DNA of 64,000 bases from Symbiodinium sp. CCMP2592 (GCA_905221615.1 CAJNDT010001292.1:1-64000), one strand, 5' to 3'; counted from the first letter of the stretch, positions 51,378 through 63,420 are shown. Made by a program: numbers and translations. The notes: generated by a model not told the origin, from the sequence alone.

Positions 51378-53952
51378 TTTAGACGGCTTGCGCCGAAGGT
51401 GCGCCAGCGCAGCTTCTGGTTTGATGTTCAGCAGGTACGCAGGATTTAAGGCAAGCAACGGTCGACCATAGGGCAGTTTAAGTAAATTGACAAGTTTTTT
51501 CTAAGTGCAACTGAACGGTTTAAGTAAATTGAAATGACCCAAGCAATTCCCAGTAGCGCAGCTGCGCCAAGAAGCACCGGATGCCAAGAAGATGTGTACG
51601 AATTGTGCTCGCAATCAACGCACTTTAACATGCTATACGTGCGGAACGACCAAGCTTGCCAATGCTTTCGAGTCCAGCATGTGCACCCTGCCACGCGGCT
51701 GTGCGGTATGCAAGGACTGCCAAGAGGAGGTGCGTCCCAAAGCGAAGCGCCTGCGTGGAGGTTGGTTCCTGTGCAGGGGCTGCGACCAACCCTTTGGCCT
51801 TCGTGCAGCGGGCAATGATAGCAGTAGCCATTGCTCCAATTGCGCAGTCCGTGGCACCAGGGCGTCCACTGGATGGCACAAGTGCCAGAACCCAAAATGC
51901 CAGAAGCTGTATCAAGAGGTTCATGCACCTGGACTGACGCGGCCGAAATTCTGTCCGGAATGCAGAGCCGGGAGACAGAAGCGAGCCCGCAACTGATGTC
52001 TTGTCTCTTCCAGCTCGCTCCCTCGCAAGTAATAGGATGATATTGCTTGAATATGGCATTCTTACTCATGGGTGGTATGTTAACACGATACTTCACCACA
52101 TCCATCCCAGCAGCTAGCAGCAGACACTGCCAAAAGGGTCGCTGACGAGACAAGGATCAGAGGGGCTACCGGGGAGATGATCCTGCAGTTTCACACGACG
52201 TATAGAATGAGCACCGCCGCGGAAAACGTTAATTCTCAGTCCAATTCCATGCGAACAAAGCCTGCGACTTGCTAGACCATGGCTCCAGAGGTGGCGTGAG
52301 CAAGGTCCTCGATCAAGTTGCCTTTCGGCTTAGAAGCCAGCAGCTCAGTCATTCATAGCTAGCGCCAATGGCATGGACTGTATGCCAATTGCAGAATCAG
52401 TGTCTAGGTGCTGGCTCTCTGCCCCAGCCCAACCTCAAACACATTCCCTTTTTACCGGCATGTAGGTTGTAGTGGAGCGTCGGAGCAATTTCGCATGATG
52501 TGCGTGCTGCAACGTCCGGCTCCAAGTTGGCGTGGAACCATTTTCTGCAGCGCCGTGTGAAAGGTTGAAGCTTCGGAAACTTCTCGAAATGCTTTGCCTA
52601 TTGCGGCATCCAACACCACATTTCAGGTGAGAACTGCTTCGCTAATCGCGGCGGTACCCGGCACTGCAAGTGGAGTTTGTTTTGCTTGTTGGGGAGTCGA
52701 ACGCCGCACTTCAGGTGAGAGTTCTTGGCCGAAAAAGCTGAACGCTTCTCCAGCCAACTGGAAAAAAGGTTGCTCCATGTGTATGAAAAGCGCAAAGACA
52801 ACTCCTCGCCGTTACAAGCTTGCGATGGCCACAACATCGCTGGAGAACGCCAACACAATTTGGGGGCTTGGAGGGGGCCTGCAAAAAGAAAAACCAAATT
52901 TGTGAAAAAAGCAAAAAAACCCAGTTTGGGGGCTTGGACGTAGTTCGGGGGCTCAGGGGCACCAGCCAAAGGGCCCAAAAAGCCAGGGATGCAGGGGCAG
53001 GGCGCTTCATGGGAAAGGGTTTCGTGGGAAGGGGGCCACGTGAAAAGGTGCAGGGAGGGTCAGAAGGGGGCGCCGGGGTTAAGGCCGGTTTGACAAAAAA
53101 AGATTTTTCCGCCAAACTTTAGGGATTGAGGGTGCCGGGGCCTGGGCCGGGTGGACAAATCATCCACCAAACTTTAAGCGGCCGGGGCTGGGGCCGGGCG
53201 GAAAAAAAAACTTTTTCCGCCAAACTTTAGGGATTACGGGCGCCGGGCCGGGTGGACAAAAAACAGCTTTTTCCGCCAAACTTTAGGGATTAGGGGCGCC
53301 GGGGCCGGCCGGGTGGACAAAAAAAAATCAGCCAAAAAATCGGGAAAAGGGGCGAGGCCGTGTGTACGAAAAAAATCCACCAATCTTTAGGCCGGGGCCG
53401 GGGCCGGGTGGACCAAAAAAACAATTTTTTCCGCAAAACTTTAGGGATTAGGGGCGCCGGGGCCGGGGGGTGGACAAAAACAGCTTTGTTGCGCCAAACG
53501 TTAGGGATTAGGGGCGCCGGGGCCGGGGCCAGGTTAACAAAAAATGCAAACACAAATCCACCAATCTTTTGGCCGGGGCCGGGGCCGGGTGGACAAACAA
53601 AAACATTTTCCGCCAAACTTCAGGGAGTAGGGGCGCTGGGGCCGGGGCCGGGTGGACAAAAAAAGATTTTTCCGCCAAACTTTAGGGATTGAGGGTGCCG
53701 GGGCCTGGGCCGGGTGGACAAATCATCCACCAAACTTTAAGCGGCCGGGGCTGGGGCCGGGCGGACCAAAAAACTTTTTCCGCCAAACTTTAGGGATTAG
53801 GGGTGCCGGGGCGAGGCTGGATGGAAAAAAGCAAAAAATTTTTTCCGGCAAACTTTAGGGATTAGGGCTACCCCCCTAAGGAAAAAAAGCTAGACAGAGC
53901 TTGAAAGCGGAATTGGCCGGGGCGCCCTCGCAGTCCAAAAACTGCGCTGGCG
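51378..53952 (-). mobile_element. B4: class B element, inverted, inside A6
   Basis: Mirror image of B1: 3' end TTTAGACGG at 51378, CGCCAGCGCAG at 51402-51412, and 5' terminus at 53942-53952 joined to AACCCTAAACCC. Relative to the local TTTAGGG strand (minus here) its orientation is the same as that of all plus-strand B copies. Confidence 0.8.
51592..51996 (+). CDS. Cys-rich zinc-ribbon-like protein carried by element B (copy 4)
   Basis: Same 134-aa protein as the other intact copies, read on the plus strand because B4 is inverted. The TGA that closes the upstream open frame (51535 region) is also retained. Confidence 0.65.
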   Translation: MCTNCARNQRTLTCYTCGTTKLANAFESSMCTLPRGCAVCKDCQEEVRPKAKRLRGGWFLCRGCDQPFGLRAAGNDSSSHCSNCAVRGTRASTGWHKCQNPKCQKLYQEVHAPGLTRPKFCPECRAGRQKRARN

Positions 53953-54679
53953 AACCCTAAACCCTAGGGCCCTAAACCCTAAACCCTAGCACCCAAACCC
54001 TAAAACCCTCGGCCCCGAAACCCTAAACCCAAGGCCCCAAACCCTCACCCCTAGGGCCCTAAACCCTAAACCCTCGGCCCCGGAACCCTAAACCCAAGGC
54101 CCTGAAACCCTACACCCAGGCCCCAAACCCTCAACCCTAGGGCCCTAAACCCTAAACCCTAGCACCCAAACCCTAAACCCTCGGCCCCGAAACCTTAAAC
54201 CCAAGGCCCCGAAACCTTAAACCCAAGGCCCCAAACCCTAGGGCCCTAAACCCTAAACCCTAGCACCCTAAATCCTAAACCCTCGGCCCCGAAACCCTAA
54301 ACCCAAGGCCCCAAACCCTCAACCCTAGGGCCTTAAACCCTCAACCCTGGGGCCCTAAACCTTAAACCCTAGCACCCAAACCCTCAACCCTCGGCCCCGA
54401 AACCCTAAACCCAAGGCCCCGAAACTCTAAACCCTCGGCCCCGAAACCCTACACCCCAGGCCCCAAACCTTCAACCCTAGGGCCCTAAACCCTAAACCCT
54501 AGCACCCAAACCCAAAACCCTCGGCCCCGAAACCCTAAACCCAAAGCCCCCAAACCTTAAACCCAAGGCCCCAAACCTTCAACCCTAGGGCCCGAAACCC
54601 TAAACCCTAGCACCCTAAATCCTAAACCCTCGGCCCCGAAACCCTAAACCCAAGGCCCAAAACCTTTAGGGTCTTAAAT
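53953..54679 (-). repeat. CCCTAAA-type array between B4 and B5
   Basis: About 0.73 kb, closely matching part of 49000-49380. The B element plus array unit (51378-54679, about 3.3 kb) is followed by a second such unit, suggesting segmental duplication. Confidence 0.8.
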
Positions 54680-57240
54680 TTTAGACGGCTTGCGCCGAAG
54701 GTGCGCCAGCGCAGCTTCTGGTTTGATGTTCAGCAGGTACGCAGGATTTAAGGCAAGCAACGGTCGACCATAGGGCAGTTTAAGTAAATTGACAAGTTTT
54801 TTCTAAGTGCAACTGAACGGTTTAAGTAAATTGAAATGACCCAAGCAATTCCCAGTAGCGCAGCTGCGCCAAGAAGCACCGGATGCCAAGAAGATGTGTA
54901 CGAATTGTGCGCGCAATCAACGCACTTTAACATGCTATACGTGCGGAACGACCAAGCTTGCCAATGCTTTCGAGTCCAGCATGTGCACCCTGCCACGCGG
55001 CTGTGCGGTATGCAAGGACTGCCAAGAGGAGGTGCGTCCCAAAGCGAAGCGCCTGCGTGGAGGTTGGTTCCTGTGCAGGGGCTGCGACCAACCCTTTGGC
55101 CTTCGTGCAGCGGGCAATGATAGCAGTAGCCATTGCTCCAATTGCGCAGTCCGTGGCACCAGGGCGTCCACTGGATGGCACAAGTGCCAGAACCCAAAAT
55201 GCCAGAAGCTGTATCAAGAGGTTCATGCACCTGGACTGACGCGGCCGAAATTCTGTCCGGAATGCAGAGCCGGGACAGAAGCGAGCCCGCAACTGATGTC
55301 TTGTCTCTTCCAGCTCGCTCCCTCGCAAGTAATAGGATGATATTGCTTGAATATGGCATTCTTACTCATGGGTGGTATGTTAACACGATACTTCACCACA
55401 TCCATCCCAGCAGCTAGCAGCAGACACTGCCAAAGGGTCGCTGACGAGACAAGGATCAGAGGGGCTACCGGGGAGATGATCCTGCAGTTTCACACGACGT
55501 ATAGAATGAGCACCGCCGCGGAAAACGTTAATTCTCAGTCCAATTCCATGCGAACAAAGCCTGCGACTTGCTAGACCATGGCTCCAGAGGTGGCGTGAGC
55601 AAGGTCCTCGATCAAGTTGCCTTTCGGCTTAGAAGCCAGCAGCTCAGTCATTCATAGCTAGCGCCAATGGCATGGACTGTATGCCAATTGCAGAATCAGT
55701 GTCTAGGTGCTGGCTCTCTGCCCCAGCCCAACCTCAAACACATTCCCTTTTTACCGGCATGTAGGTTGTAGTGGAGCGTCGGAGCAATTTCGCATGATGT
55801 GCGTGCTGCAACGTCCGGCTCCAAGTTGGCGTGGAACCATTTTCTGCAGCGCCGTGTGAAAGGTTGAAGCTTCGGAAAATTCTCGAAATGCTTTGCCTAT
55901 TGCGGCATCCAACACCACATTTCAGGTGAGAACTGCTTCGCTAATCGCGGCGGTACCCGGCACTGCAAGTGGAGTTTGTTTTGCTTGTTGGGAAGTCGAA
56001 CGCCGCACTTCAGGTGAGAGTTCTTGGCCGAAAAAGCTGAACGCTTCTCCAGCCAACTGGAAAAAAGGTTGCTCCATGTGTATGAAAAGCGCAAAGACAA
56101 CTCCTCGCCGTTACAAGCTTGCGATGGCCACAACATCGCTGGAGAACGCCAACACAATTTGGGGGCTTGGAGGGGGCCTGCAAAAAGAAAAACCAAATTT
56201 GTGAAAAAAGCAAAAAAACCCAGTTTGGGGGCTTGGACGTAGTTCGGGGGCTCAGGGGCACCAGCCAAAGGGCCCAAAAAGCCAGGGATGCAGGGGCAGG
56301 GCGCTTCATGGGAAAGGGTTTCGTGGGAAGGGGGCCACGTGAAAAGGTGCAGGGAGGGTCAGAAGGGGGCGCCGGGGTTAAGGCCGGTTTGACAAAAAAA
56401 GATTTTTCCGCCAAACTTTAGGGATTGAGGGTGCCGGGGCCTGGGCCGGGTGGACAAATCATCCACCAAACTTTAAGCGGCCGGGGCTGGGGCCGGGCGG
56501 ACAAAAAAACTTTTTCCGCCAAACTTTAGGGATTACGGGCGCCGGGCCGGGTGGACAAAAAACAGCTTTTTCCGCCAAACTTTAGGGATTAGGGGCGCCG
56601 GGGCCGGCCGGGTGGACAAAAAAAAATCAGCCAAAAAATCGGGAAAAGGGGCGAGGCCGTGTGTACGAAAAAAATCCACCAATCTTTAGGCCGGGGCCGG
56701 GGCCGGGTGGACCAAAAAAAAAATTTTTTCCGCAAAACTTTAGGGATTAGGGGCGCCGGGGCCGGGGGGTGGACAAAAACAGCTTTGTTGCGCCAAACGT
56801 TAGGGATTAGGGGCGCCGGGGCCGGGGCCAGGTTAACAAAAAATGCAAACACAAATCCACCAATCTTTTGGCCGGGGCCGGGGCCGGGTGGACAAACAAA
56901 AACATTTTCCTCCAAACTTCAGCCTGGGGCCGGGGCCGGGTGGACAAAAAAAGATTTTTCCGCCAAACTTTAGGGATTGAGGGTGCCGGGGCCTGGGCCG
57001 GGTGGACAAATCATCCACCAAACTTTAAGCGGCCGGGGCTGGGGCCGGGCGGACCAAAAAACTTTTTCCGCCAAACTTTAGGGATTAGGGGTGCCGGGGC
57101 GAGGCTGGATGGAAAAAAGCAAAAAATTTTTTCCGGCAAACTTTAGGGATTAGGGCTACCCCCCTAAGGAAAAAAAGCTAGACAGAGCTTGAAAGCGGAA
57201 TTGGCCGGGGCGCCCTCGCAGTCCAAAAACTGCGCTGGCG
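54680..57240 (-). mobile_element. B5: class B element, inverted, inside A6
   Basis: 2561 bp, same termini as B4, with small deletions (for example at 55274 and near 56920). The left flank GGTCTTAAA and right flank AACCCTAAACCCTAGGGCCC match an empty site GGTCTTAAACCCTAAACCC at about 57938-57956. This supports a real insertion with at most a 2-bp duplication. Confidence 0.8.
54894..55340 (+). pseudogene. Cys-rich zinc-ribbon-like gene, copy 5, frameshifted
   Basis: A 2-bp deletion near 55274 (GCCGGGACAGAAG where the others have GCCGGGAGACAGAAG) shifts the frame after FCPECRAG. The basic tail RQKRARN is replaced by about 20 unrelated residues. All cysteine pairs are kept, so the product might still fold. 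Confidence 0.6.
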
Positions 57241-58725
57241 AACCCTAAACCCTAGGGCCCTAAACCCTAAACCCTAGGGCCTTAAACCCTCAACCCTCGG
57301 CCCCGAAACCCTAAACCCAAGGCCCCAAACCCTCACCCCTAGGGCCCTAAACCCTAAACCCTCGGCCCCGGAACCCTAAACCCAAGGCCCCGAAACCCTA
57401 CACCCAGGCCCCAAACCCTCAACCCTAGGGCCCTAAACCCTAAACCCTAGCACCCAAACCCTAAACCCTCGGCCCCGAAACCTTAAACCCAAGGCCCCGA
57501 AACCTTAAACCCAAGGCCCCAAACCCTAGGGCCCTAAACCCTAAACCCTAGCACCCTAAATCCTAAACCCTCGGCCCCGAAACCCTAAACCCAAGGCCCC
57601 AAACCCTCAACCCTAGGGCCTTAAACCCTCAACCCTGGGGCCCTAAACCCTAAACCCTCGGCCCCGAAACCCTAAACCCAAGGCCCCGAAACTCTAAACC
57701 CTCGGCCCCGAAACCCTACACCCCAGGCCCCAAACCTTCAACCCTAGGGCCCTAAACCCTAAACCCTAGCACCCAAACCCAAAACCCTCGGCCCCGAAAC
57801 CCTAAACCCAAAGCCCCCAAACCTTAAACCCAAGGCCCCAAACCTTCAACCCTAGGGCCCGAAACCCTAAACCCTAGCACCCTAAATCCTAAACCCTCGG
57901 CCCCGAAACCCTAAACCCAAGGCCCAAAACCCCTAGGGTCTTAAACCCTAAACCCTAGGGCCCTAAACCCTAAACCCTAGCACCCAAACCCTAAACCCTC
58001 GGCCCCGAAACCCTAAACCCTAAAAACCCTAAACCCTCGGCCCCGGAACCCTAAACCCAAGGCCCCGAAACCCTACACCCAGGCCCCAAACCCTCAACCC
58101 TAGGGCCCTAAACCCTAAACCCTAGCACCCAAACCCTAAACCCTCGGCCCCGAAACCTTAAACCCAAGGCCCCGAAACCTTAAACCCAAGGCCCCAAACC
58201 CTAGGGCCCTAAACCCTAAACCCTAGCACCCTAAATCCTAAACCCTCGGCCCCGAAACCCTAAACCCAAGGCCCCAAACCCTCAACCCTAGGGCCTTAAA
58301 CCCTCAACCCTGGGGCCCTAAACCTTAAACCCTAGCACCCAAACCCTAAACCCTCGGCCCCGAAACCCTAAACCCAAGGCCCCGAAACCCTAAACCCTCG
58401 GCCCCGAAACCCTACACCCCAGGCCCCAAACCCTCAACCCTAGCACCCAAACCCAAAACCCTCGGCCCCGAAACCCTAAACCCAAGGCCCCCAAACCTTA
58501 AACCCAAGGCCCCAAACCTTCAACCCTAGGGCCCGAAACCCTAAACCCTAGCACCCTAAATCCTAAACCCTCGGCCCCGAAACCCTAAACCCAAGGCCCA
58601 AAACCCTCCCAGCCTAAACCCTAGGGCCCTAAACCCTAAACCCTAGCGCCCAAACCCTTCCCTAAACCCTCGGCCCCGAAACCCTAAACCCAAGGCCCCA
58701 AACCCTCAACCCTCGGGCCTTAAAA
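57241..58725 (-). repeat. CCCTAAA-type array, right part of A6
   Basis: Continues the same block cycle as 48775-51377 and contains the unoccupied counterpart of the B5 target. It ends in the class A tail AAAAGATTTCGGGCTTCCTG. Confidence 0.85.
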
Positions 58726-58814
58726 GATTTCGGGCTTCCTGCTTCCATTCTACTGTTAAACCAACAACCTACGCTGTCGCATCTTGGCGCTTGCGCCTTC
58801 TAAAATTTAGGGTT

Positions 58815-60146
58815 CGACAGCGTAGCAGTCGCCCTAGTCAACTTGAGGGTGCACTTCTTTCATAGGGGGGTGTGTCCTAAACCCAGAAACGAAATTTCGA
58901 AACGTAAACGTAGCCATCGCGATGGGTGGGTGGCCGGGGTGGGTGTTGGGTTGCGGGTTGATTGGTGGTGGGTGGTCCGTGCTTGGTGGTGGGTGCTGGG
59001 TGGCGGGTGGTGGGTGGTTGGTCGTGGGTCGTCGCCGCCCCGCGCCCCCCGCGCCCGCTCGCATCCAGCACAGCAGGCCCTGCGCGCCACGCCCCGAACC
59101 CCCCCCTGCACGCCCGTGCTCGCCCGCATTGCGCCCCTGCACGCGCCGCGCCCCGCGCCCCGTCCGCGCGCCCACTTCCCACCGGCCCGCCCCACCGCCA
59201 CACCGCCCACCGCCCACCGCCCCCCACCCACCGCGCCCCAACCCCCCACCGCCGCCACGTCGTCCACGTGGTCCCCCCAGCCGCCGCCCCCCCCACACCG
59301 CCCCCCACCCCCCCCACCAGCTTGGTCCGTAAAAGTCATCGCCATGGGTTTTCCCATGGCCCAAACCCGTGGCCCAAATGCCCCGGGCGCCCGTGCCCGC
59401 GCCCGTGCCCCCCCCCCGCGCGCACGCGCCCGCGCCCGCGCCCGCGGCCGCCCCCCGGCCTCGCCCCGCACCCCGCACGCCCCACGCCCCGCATCCTGCG
59501 CCCCCGCGCCCGGCCGCGCACCGCGCGGGCCTCCGCGCCGGTTGCCGCGGCCCCGCGCCCCCGGCCCCCCCGCCGCCAGCGACCATTCCGCGGCCCGCCC
59601 GCGCCCCGCGCCCCGCGCCGCACCCCCACACGCGCCCCGCCCGCACCGCCCCCCGGCCTGCACGCCCCCCCCGGCCCCAGCGCCCGGGCCACGAAGCCCC
59701 GCGCCCCGCGCCCGCTTCCCGCGCCCCTCCGCGCCACACCACCGCGCCCGACCGCGCGCTGGCGCCCCGCGACGCGCCGCGCACCTGCCCGCACCGCCCC
59801 CGGCCTGCCACGCCCCCCCGGCCCGCGCCCGCGCCCCACGGCCCATGCTCGCGCCAGAACCCGGTCCCGCACGCAGGCCGCCGCGCGCGCGCCGCGACCC
59901 ACGGGTCCGGCACGCGCGCTCCGCGCCCCGCCACGCCCGCGCCCGCGCACCGACGCCGCGCCCGCGCCGCGCCCCGCGCCCGCGCCCCCCCCCCCGCACC
60001 CGCGCCCGGAAGGATTTCGGGCAGAATTTCGGGTATTCGTGGAGGGGATTTCTGGCTTTCGTAGGAGAATTTCGTGCTTTTTGCTTCCATTCTACTGTTA
60101 AACCAACAACCTACGCTGTCGCATCTTGGCGCTTGCGCCTTCTAAA
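58815..60146 (+). mobile_element. A4: class A element, about 1.33 kb
   Basis: 5' CGACAGCGTAG at 58815, only about 10 bp after the end of A6; CTACGCTGTCG at 60111-60121; TTCTAAA end. The leader matches A6/A7 (GTAAACGTAGCCATCGCGAT). A GGTGGGTGGT-rich stretch and a C-rich core (59040-60000) follow. The very long Pro/Arg/Ala ORFs (up to 438 aa) over the core are compositional. Confidence 0.8.
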
Positions 60147-60193
60147 ATTTAGGGTTTAGGGTTGAGGGTTTAGGGTTTAGGGTTTAGGGTTTT
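60147..60193 (+). repeat. TTTAGGG spacer between A4 and C2
   Basis: Five TTTAGGG units plus one GAGGG variant. Confidence 0.9.
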
Positions 60194-60349
60194 CGCTGCG
60201 AGTGCGCTGTCGACCCCTCCATGAAGTGGTTGGGGTCGGCGCATGAGCTGCAATGCCCGCCCTCCCACCCTAATTTCAAACCTTGAACGGGTTTAGGGTT
60301 GTCTACCCCCCCAACCCCCCCTAGCAAGGGGGGCTTATATGGTTTAGAA

Positions 60350-60757
60350 GAAGGGCTAAAGCTTTGAGCAGTGATGTGCGAAAGTGCGGCCATGAGAGGG
60401 TGTTTGTGAAGGCAATTTGCATTTAGTCATATGCGTGACATCACAATTTGCGGTCGCCTGCAGCCAAAATTGCAGAAGCGAGACAACTTCACGGTCTATG
60501 CAACCATGTTGCTTGCAGTCTGTATGGTGGGATTAGCAGGCATCAAGACATATGCATGTGTCAAATCAATCGCGAGATGCGGCACAGCACAATTGCGAGC
60601 AACCTTGTTTTGCCGCCTCGAGCGCTGTCTGTCGTGGGCGTGCACTGTGCTCTACACTGCCCGCACAGCATATTGCTCGCAAAGCACGTGTGGTTGTGAA
60701 TTGAATGGCGACCTGTACATTTGACGCCCGCCGACGTGAAGCGAGTTTTAAATCAGA
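60350..60757. other. Unique sequence flanking the helicase fragment
   Basis: Present in C2 and absent from C1. The plus-strand 83-97 aa ORFs have no recognisable features. It would be the 3' flank of the helicase exon. Confidence 0.5.
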
Positions 60758-61770
60758 TCATTTGGCTGGCGTGAAATGATGCTCCGTGAAGATGCCCGCC
60801 AGCAGGAAGTCCTTGTAGTAACCGACCCTACTGATGGCCGTGTAGGCCGCGGCGGGAACCTTCGGGGCATGCAAGTAGACGACGACGTGAGGTAGCTCTG
60901 CACCCTGAAACTTGAGGATGGTGGACGCGTAGCCGGGCCGGACGGGATAGTAGACCAAGCCGCCCCTTTCCGGGTCCGTCCACGGCAAGACGCTGACCAC
61001 ATAGTCGGTGGCAGTCTTGACCAGGAGGCCGCCCGTGCCGTCGTCATACTTCAGGACGGTCGCCTCCATGCCGTTGATGAAGTCGATGTCTTTCCGCACG
61101 TTGCGTGTCAGGTAAACCTTCATGCCCTTGTAGACGGGCATGGCGGAGGGCTGCAGCTCGTCAGCCGGCTTCAGCTTGCCCTGCACGTAGTTGTCGGGGT
61201 TCGCGTCCACGTCAGCCGGCAAAGTCACAAGGGGAGCGTAGTCGGGAAAGAGGGCCTTCAAGGCAGCTGCGTTGACCGAAGCAGCACCTCGCCTGGTGCA
61301 CGTGAGGATGGTCGTGTGGGGCTTGGACTTCAGGAGCTTCCGCAGCCCCTTCACCGTGGGGGGCCCAGGCGGCTTCCAAGCCATCTTCTTGCGGAGCCGT
61401 CGCAAGAGCTGGGCGCTCGGCTTGCCGGTCCTGAGTACCGCCAGGAGCTTGGCATGCTCCTTGTCCTTGCACCGGTACATCTTGTGCAGGGCGACACGGT
61501 AGCAGTACAAGGTCCACAGGCGCGAGTGCCATGGCCGCTGCTCTCCCACGCCCGCCATCTGGTACCGGTCGCCCAGCAGCGCCAATGCGGGCACGCGGTC
61601 CGCAGCTACCCAAAGCTTCAGGATCTTCTCGAAGTTGACCATGTCAAGCTGCGAGAGCTCGTCGACGACGATGAGAGAGTACATGCCGAGCAAGGAAGCT
61701 TCTCCGTGCTCAGCAGCCTCATGAAGGCCGAAGGCAGCGTGGCAGGTGTCGATGTCCACATTGTGTGGCG
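60758..61770 (-). pseudogene. Helitron helicase C-terminal fragment inside C2
   Basis: About 333 residues of the SF1/PIF1-like helicase of RepHel proteins. Present are IDTCHAAF at the front; motif II VVDELSQLD; motif III LLGDRYQ; a middle with KGMKVYLTRNVRKD; motif V-like STILKFQGAELPHVVVY; and motif VI-like AAYTAISRVGYYKDFL before the stop. Walker A and everything before it are absent, because the homology starts exactly where C2 sequence shared with C1 ends (about 61770). The first 36 residues of the longer ORF (to 61867) are C-element repeat, not helicase. The reading frame is intact. It may be a captured last exon, or the remnant of an autonomous ancestor. Confidence 0.7.
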
Positions 61771-62014
61771 CCTCTGGGGCCTTTGCAGGGTTTACGGGGG
61801 AGGACCTTCTGCAGGCTTTGTGGGGGCCTTCTGGAAACCTTCTGGACACCTTTTTGCCCACCTTCAAAACTACTTAAAACCTATTGAAACAGCTACAAAA
61901 ACCAGATAAAACTTTAAAAAACCATTCTGAGCCTTTAAGAACCTCGCAAAACCTGCAAAAACCTCAACCAGACCAGGCCAACTTTTCCACAACACCAAAG
62001 TGAAAAACTCCAGG

Positions 62015-62415
62015 CGCAAAGTGACAATCTCCAGGCCCCCAAGTGACAATCTCCAGGCCCCAGAGTGACAATCTCCAGGCCCCAAAGTGACCCAAAGGGC
62101 CAAGTGGCTTCGGTGGGCTTTTGGCCTCTGGGCTCTGCAAGGTTTACGGGGGAGGACCTTCTGCAGGCTTTGTGGGGGCCTGCGCTAGGCTCTGGGTCCT
62201 TAATTTTAATTAGGTCCGGTTAATTTTAAGCTCCGGGCCTTTAAGTTTAGGCTCCGGGTCCTTAATTTTAGATCCGGTCCTTATTTTAAGCTCCGGTGCC
62301 TTAATTTTAGCCTGGCCCTTAATTTCGGGCCCTTATTTTAGGCTCCGGGTCCTTGATTTTAGGTCTGGCCTTAATTTTACGCTCCGGGTTCTTAATTTTC
62401 GGCTCCGGGTCCTTA
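62015..62415 (+). repeat. GTGACAATCTCCAGG units and CCTTAATTTTA array in C2
   Basis: Same modules as C1 46545-46990 with small differences. The half-site GTGACAATCT is that of the palindromes at 18.0-19.0 kb. Confidence 0.8.
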
Positions 62416-62489
62416 ATTTTAAGGTTCTTTAAAGGCAGCAAGGAGGAATCCAGGGGTCCCCGCCCATTTGCACCAACGTTTACCGGGGC

Positions 62490-63420
62490 CCAGAAATCTG
62501 GAAAATTGCTGCTGATTTTGCCTTGTTAAATTCTTTATATAAAATGTGCATTTTAATGAGGGCCAAGTGCCCAAGTCGAGGTCCCCCTCTTTCTTTTCGT
62601 GTGGCTCCACTAAACTCCGCCCTGGGACTCCTCGGTCCAGGGCTCGGAACCGTCCCTGAGCTTAGGATCGAAAAATGGGCCCTCGAGTGCTCGTGTGTGC
62701 CCAAAGGGGTCGGGGCCACATTCTGCAGCAAAACAGGGCCGTTCTTTTCGTATGCTGCCATTAAACCATCCAGTGTCGATGTGTGCCCAAAGCGGTCAAG
62801 GCAACATTCTGCAGCAAAACAGGGCCGTTTTTTTCGTGTGGCTCCACTAAACTCTTCCTTGCCCTCCAAAAATCTGGAAAATAGCTGCTGATTTTGCCTT
62901 GTTAAATTCTTTATATAAAATGTGCATTTTAATTAGGGCCAGGTGCCCAAGTCGAGGTCCCCCTCTTTCTTTTCGTGTGGCTCCACTAAACTGTGCCCTG
63001 GGGCTCCTCGGTCCAGGGCTCGGAACCGTCCCTGAGCGTAGGATCGAAAAATGGACCCTCGAGTGCTCGTGTATGCCCAAAGGGGTCGGGGCCACATTCT
63101 GCAGCAAAACAGGGCCGTTCTTTATGTGTGCCGCCACTAAACCATCCGGTGTCCATGTTTTGCCCAAAGCGGTCAAGGCCACATTCTGCAGCAAAACAGG
63201 GCCGTTCTTTTCGTGTGGCTCCACTAAACTCTTCCTTGCCCTCCAAAAATCTGGAAAATCGCTGCTGATTTTGCCTTGATAAATTCTTTATATAAAATGT
63301 GCATTTTAATTAGGGCCAGGTCCCCAAGTCGAGGTCTCCCTCTTTCTTTTCGTGTGGCTCCACTAAACTGTGCCCTGGGGCTCCTCGGTCCAGGGCTCGG
63401 AACCGTCCCTGGGTCTTTAA
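62490..63420 (+). repeat. Three tandem W-core units in C2
   Basis: Cores begin near 62495, 62872 and 63245, spaced about 375 bp as in C1. The overlapping 122-129 aa ORFs on both strands follow the repeat. Confidence 0.8.

Larger units (their letters stand above)
48492..58805 (+). mobile_element. A6: class A element of about 10.3 kb with nested arrays and two inverted B copies
   Basis: The 5' CGACAGCGTAG at 48492 matches the subterminal CTACGCTGTCG at 58769-58779 and TTCTAAA end at 58805, with no other class A end between. Inside are a short leader (to about 48770) containing a GGGGGGCGCTGCCCCCCAG hairpin, long CCCTAAA-type arrays, and elements B4 and B5 on the minus strand. An alternative is that the 5' and 3' halves come from two different elements joined through the arrays. 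Confidence 0.6.

Noticed and set aside
54748..55359. 203-codon minus-strand ORF in B5 as a new gene
   Set aside because: It arises only because the 2-bp deletion fuses two shadow frames opposite the Cys-rich gene.
58834..60159. Very long Pro/Arg/Ala ORFs (up to 438 codons) and similar ones at 24.6-25.0, 40.7-41.5 and 41.6-42.0 kb
   Set aside because: Stops are rare in any frame of more than 85% GC sequence. All frames and both strands are open, and there are no motifs.
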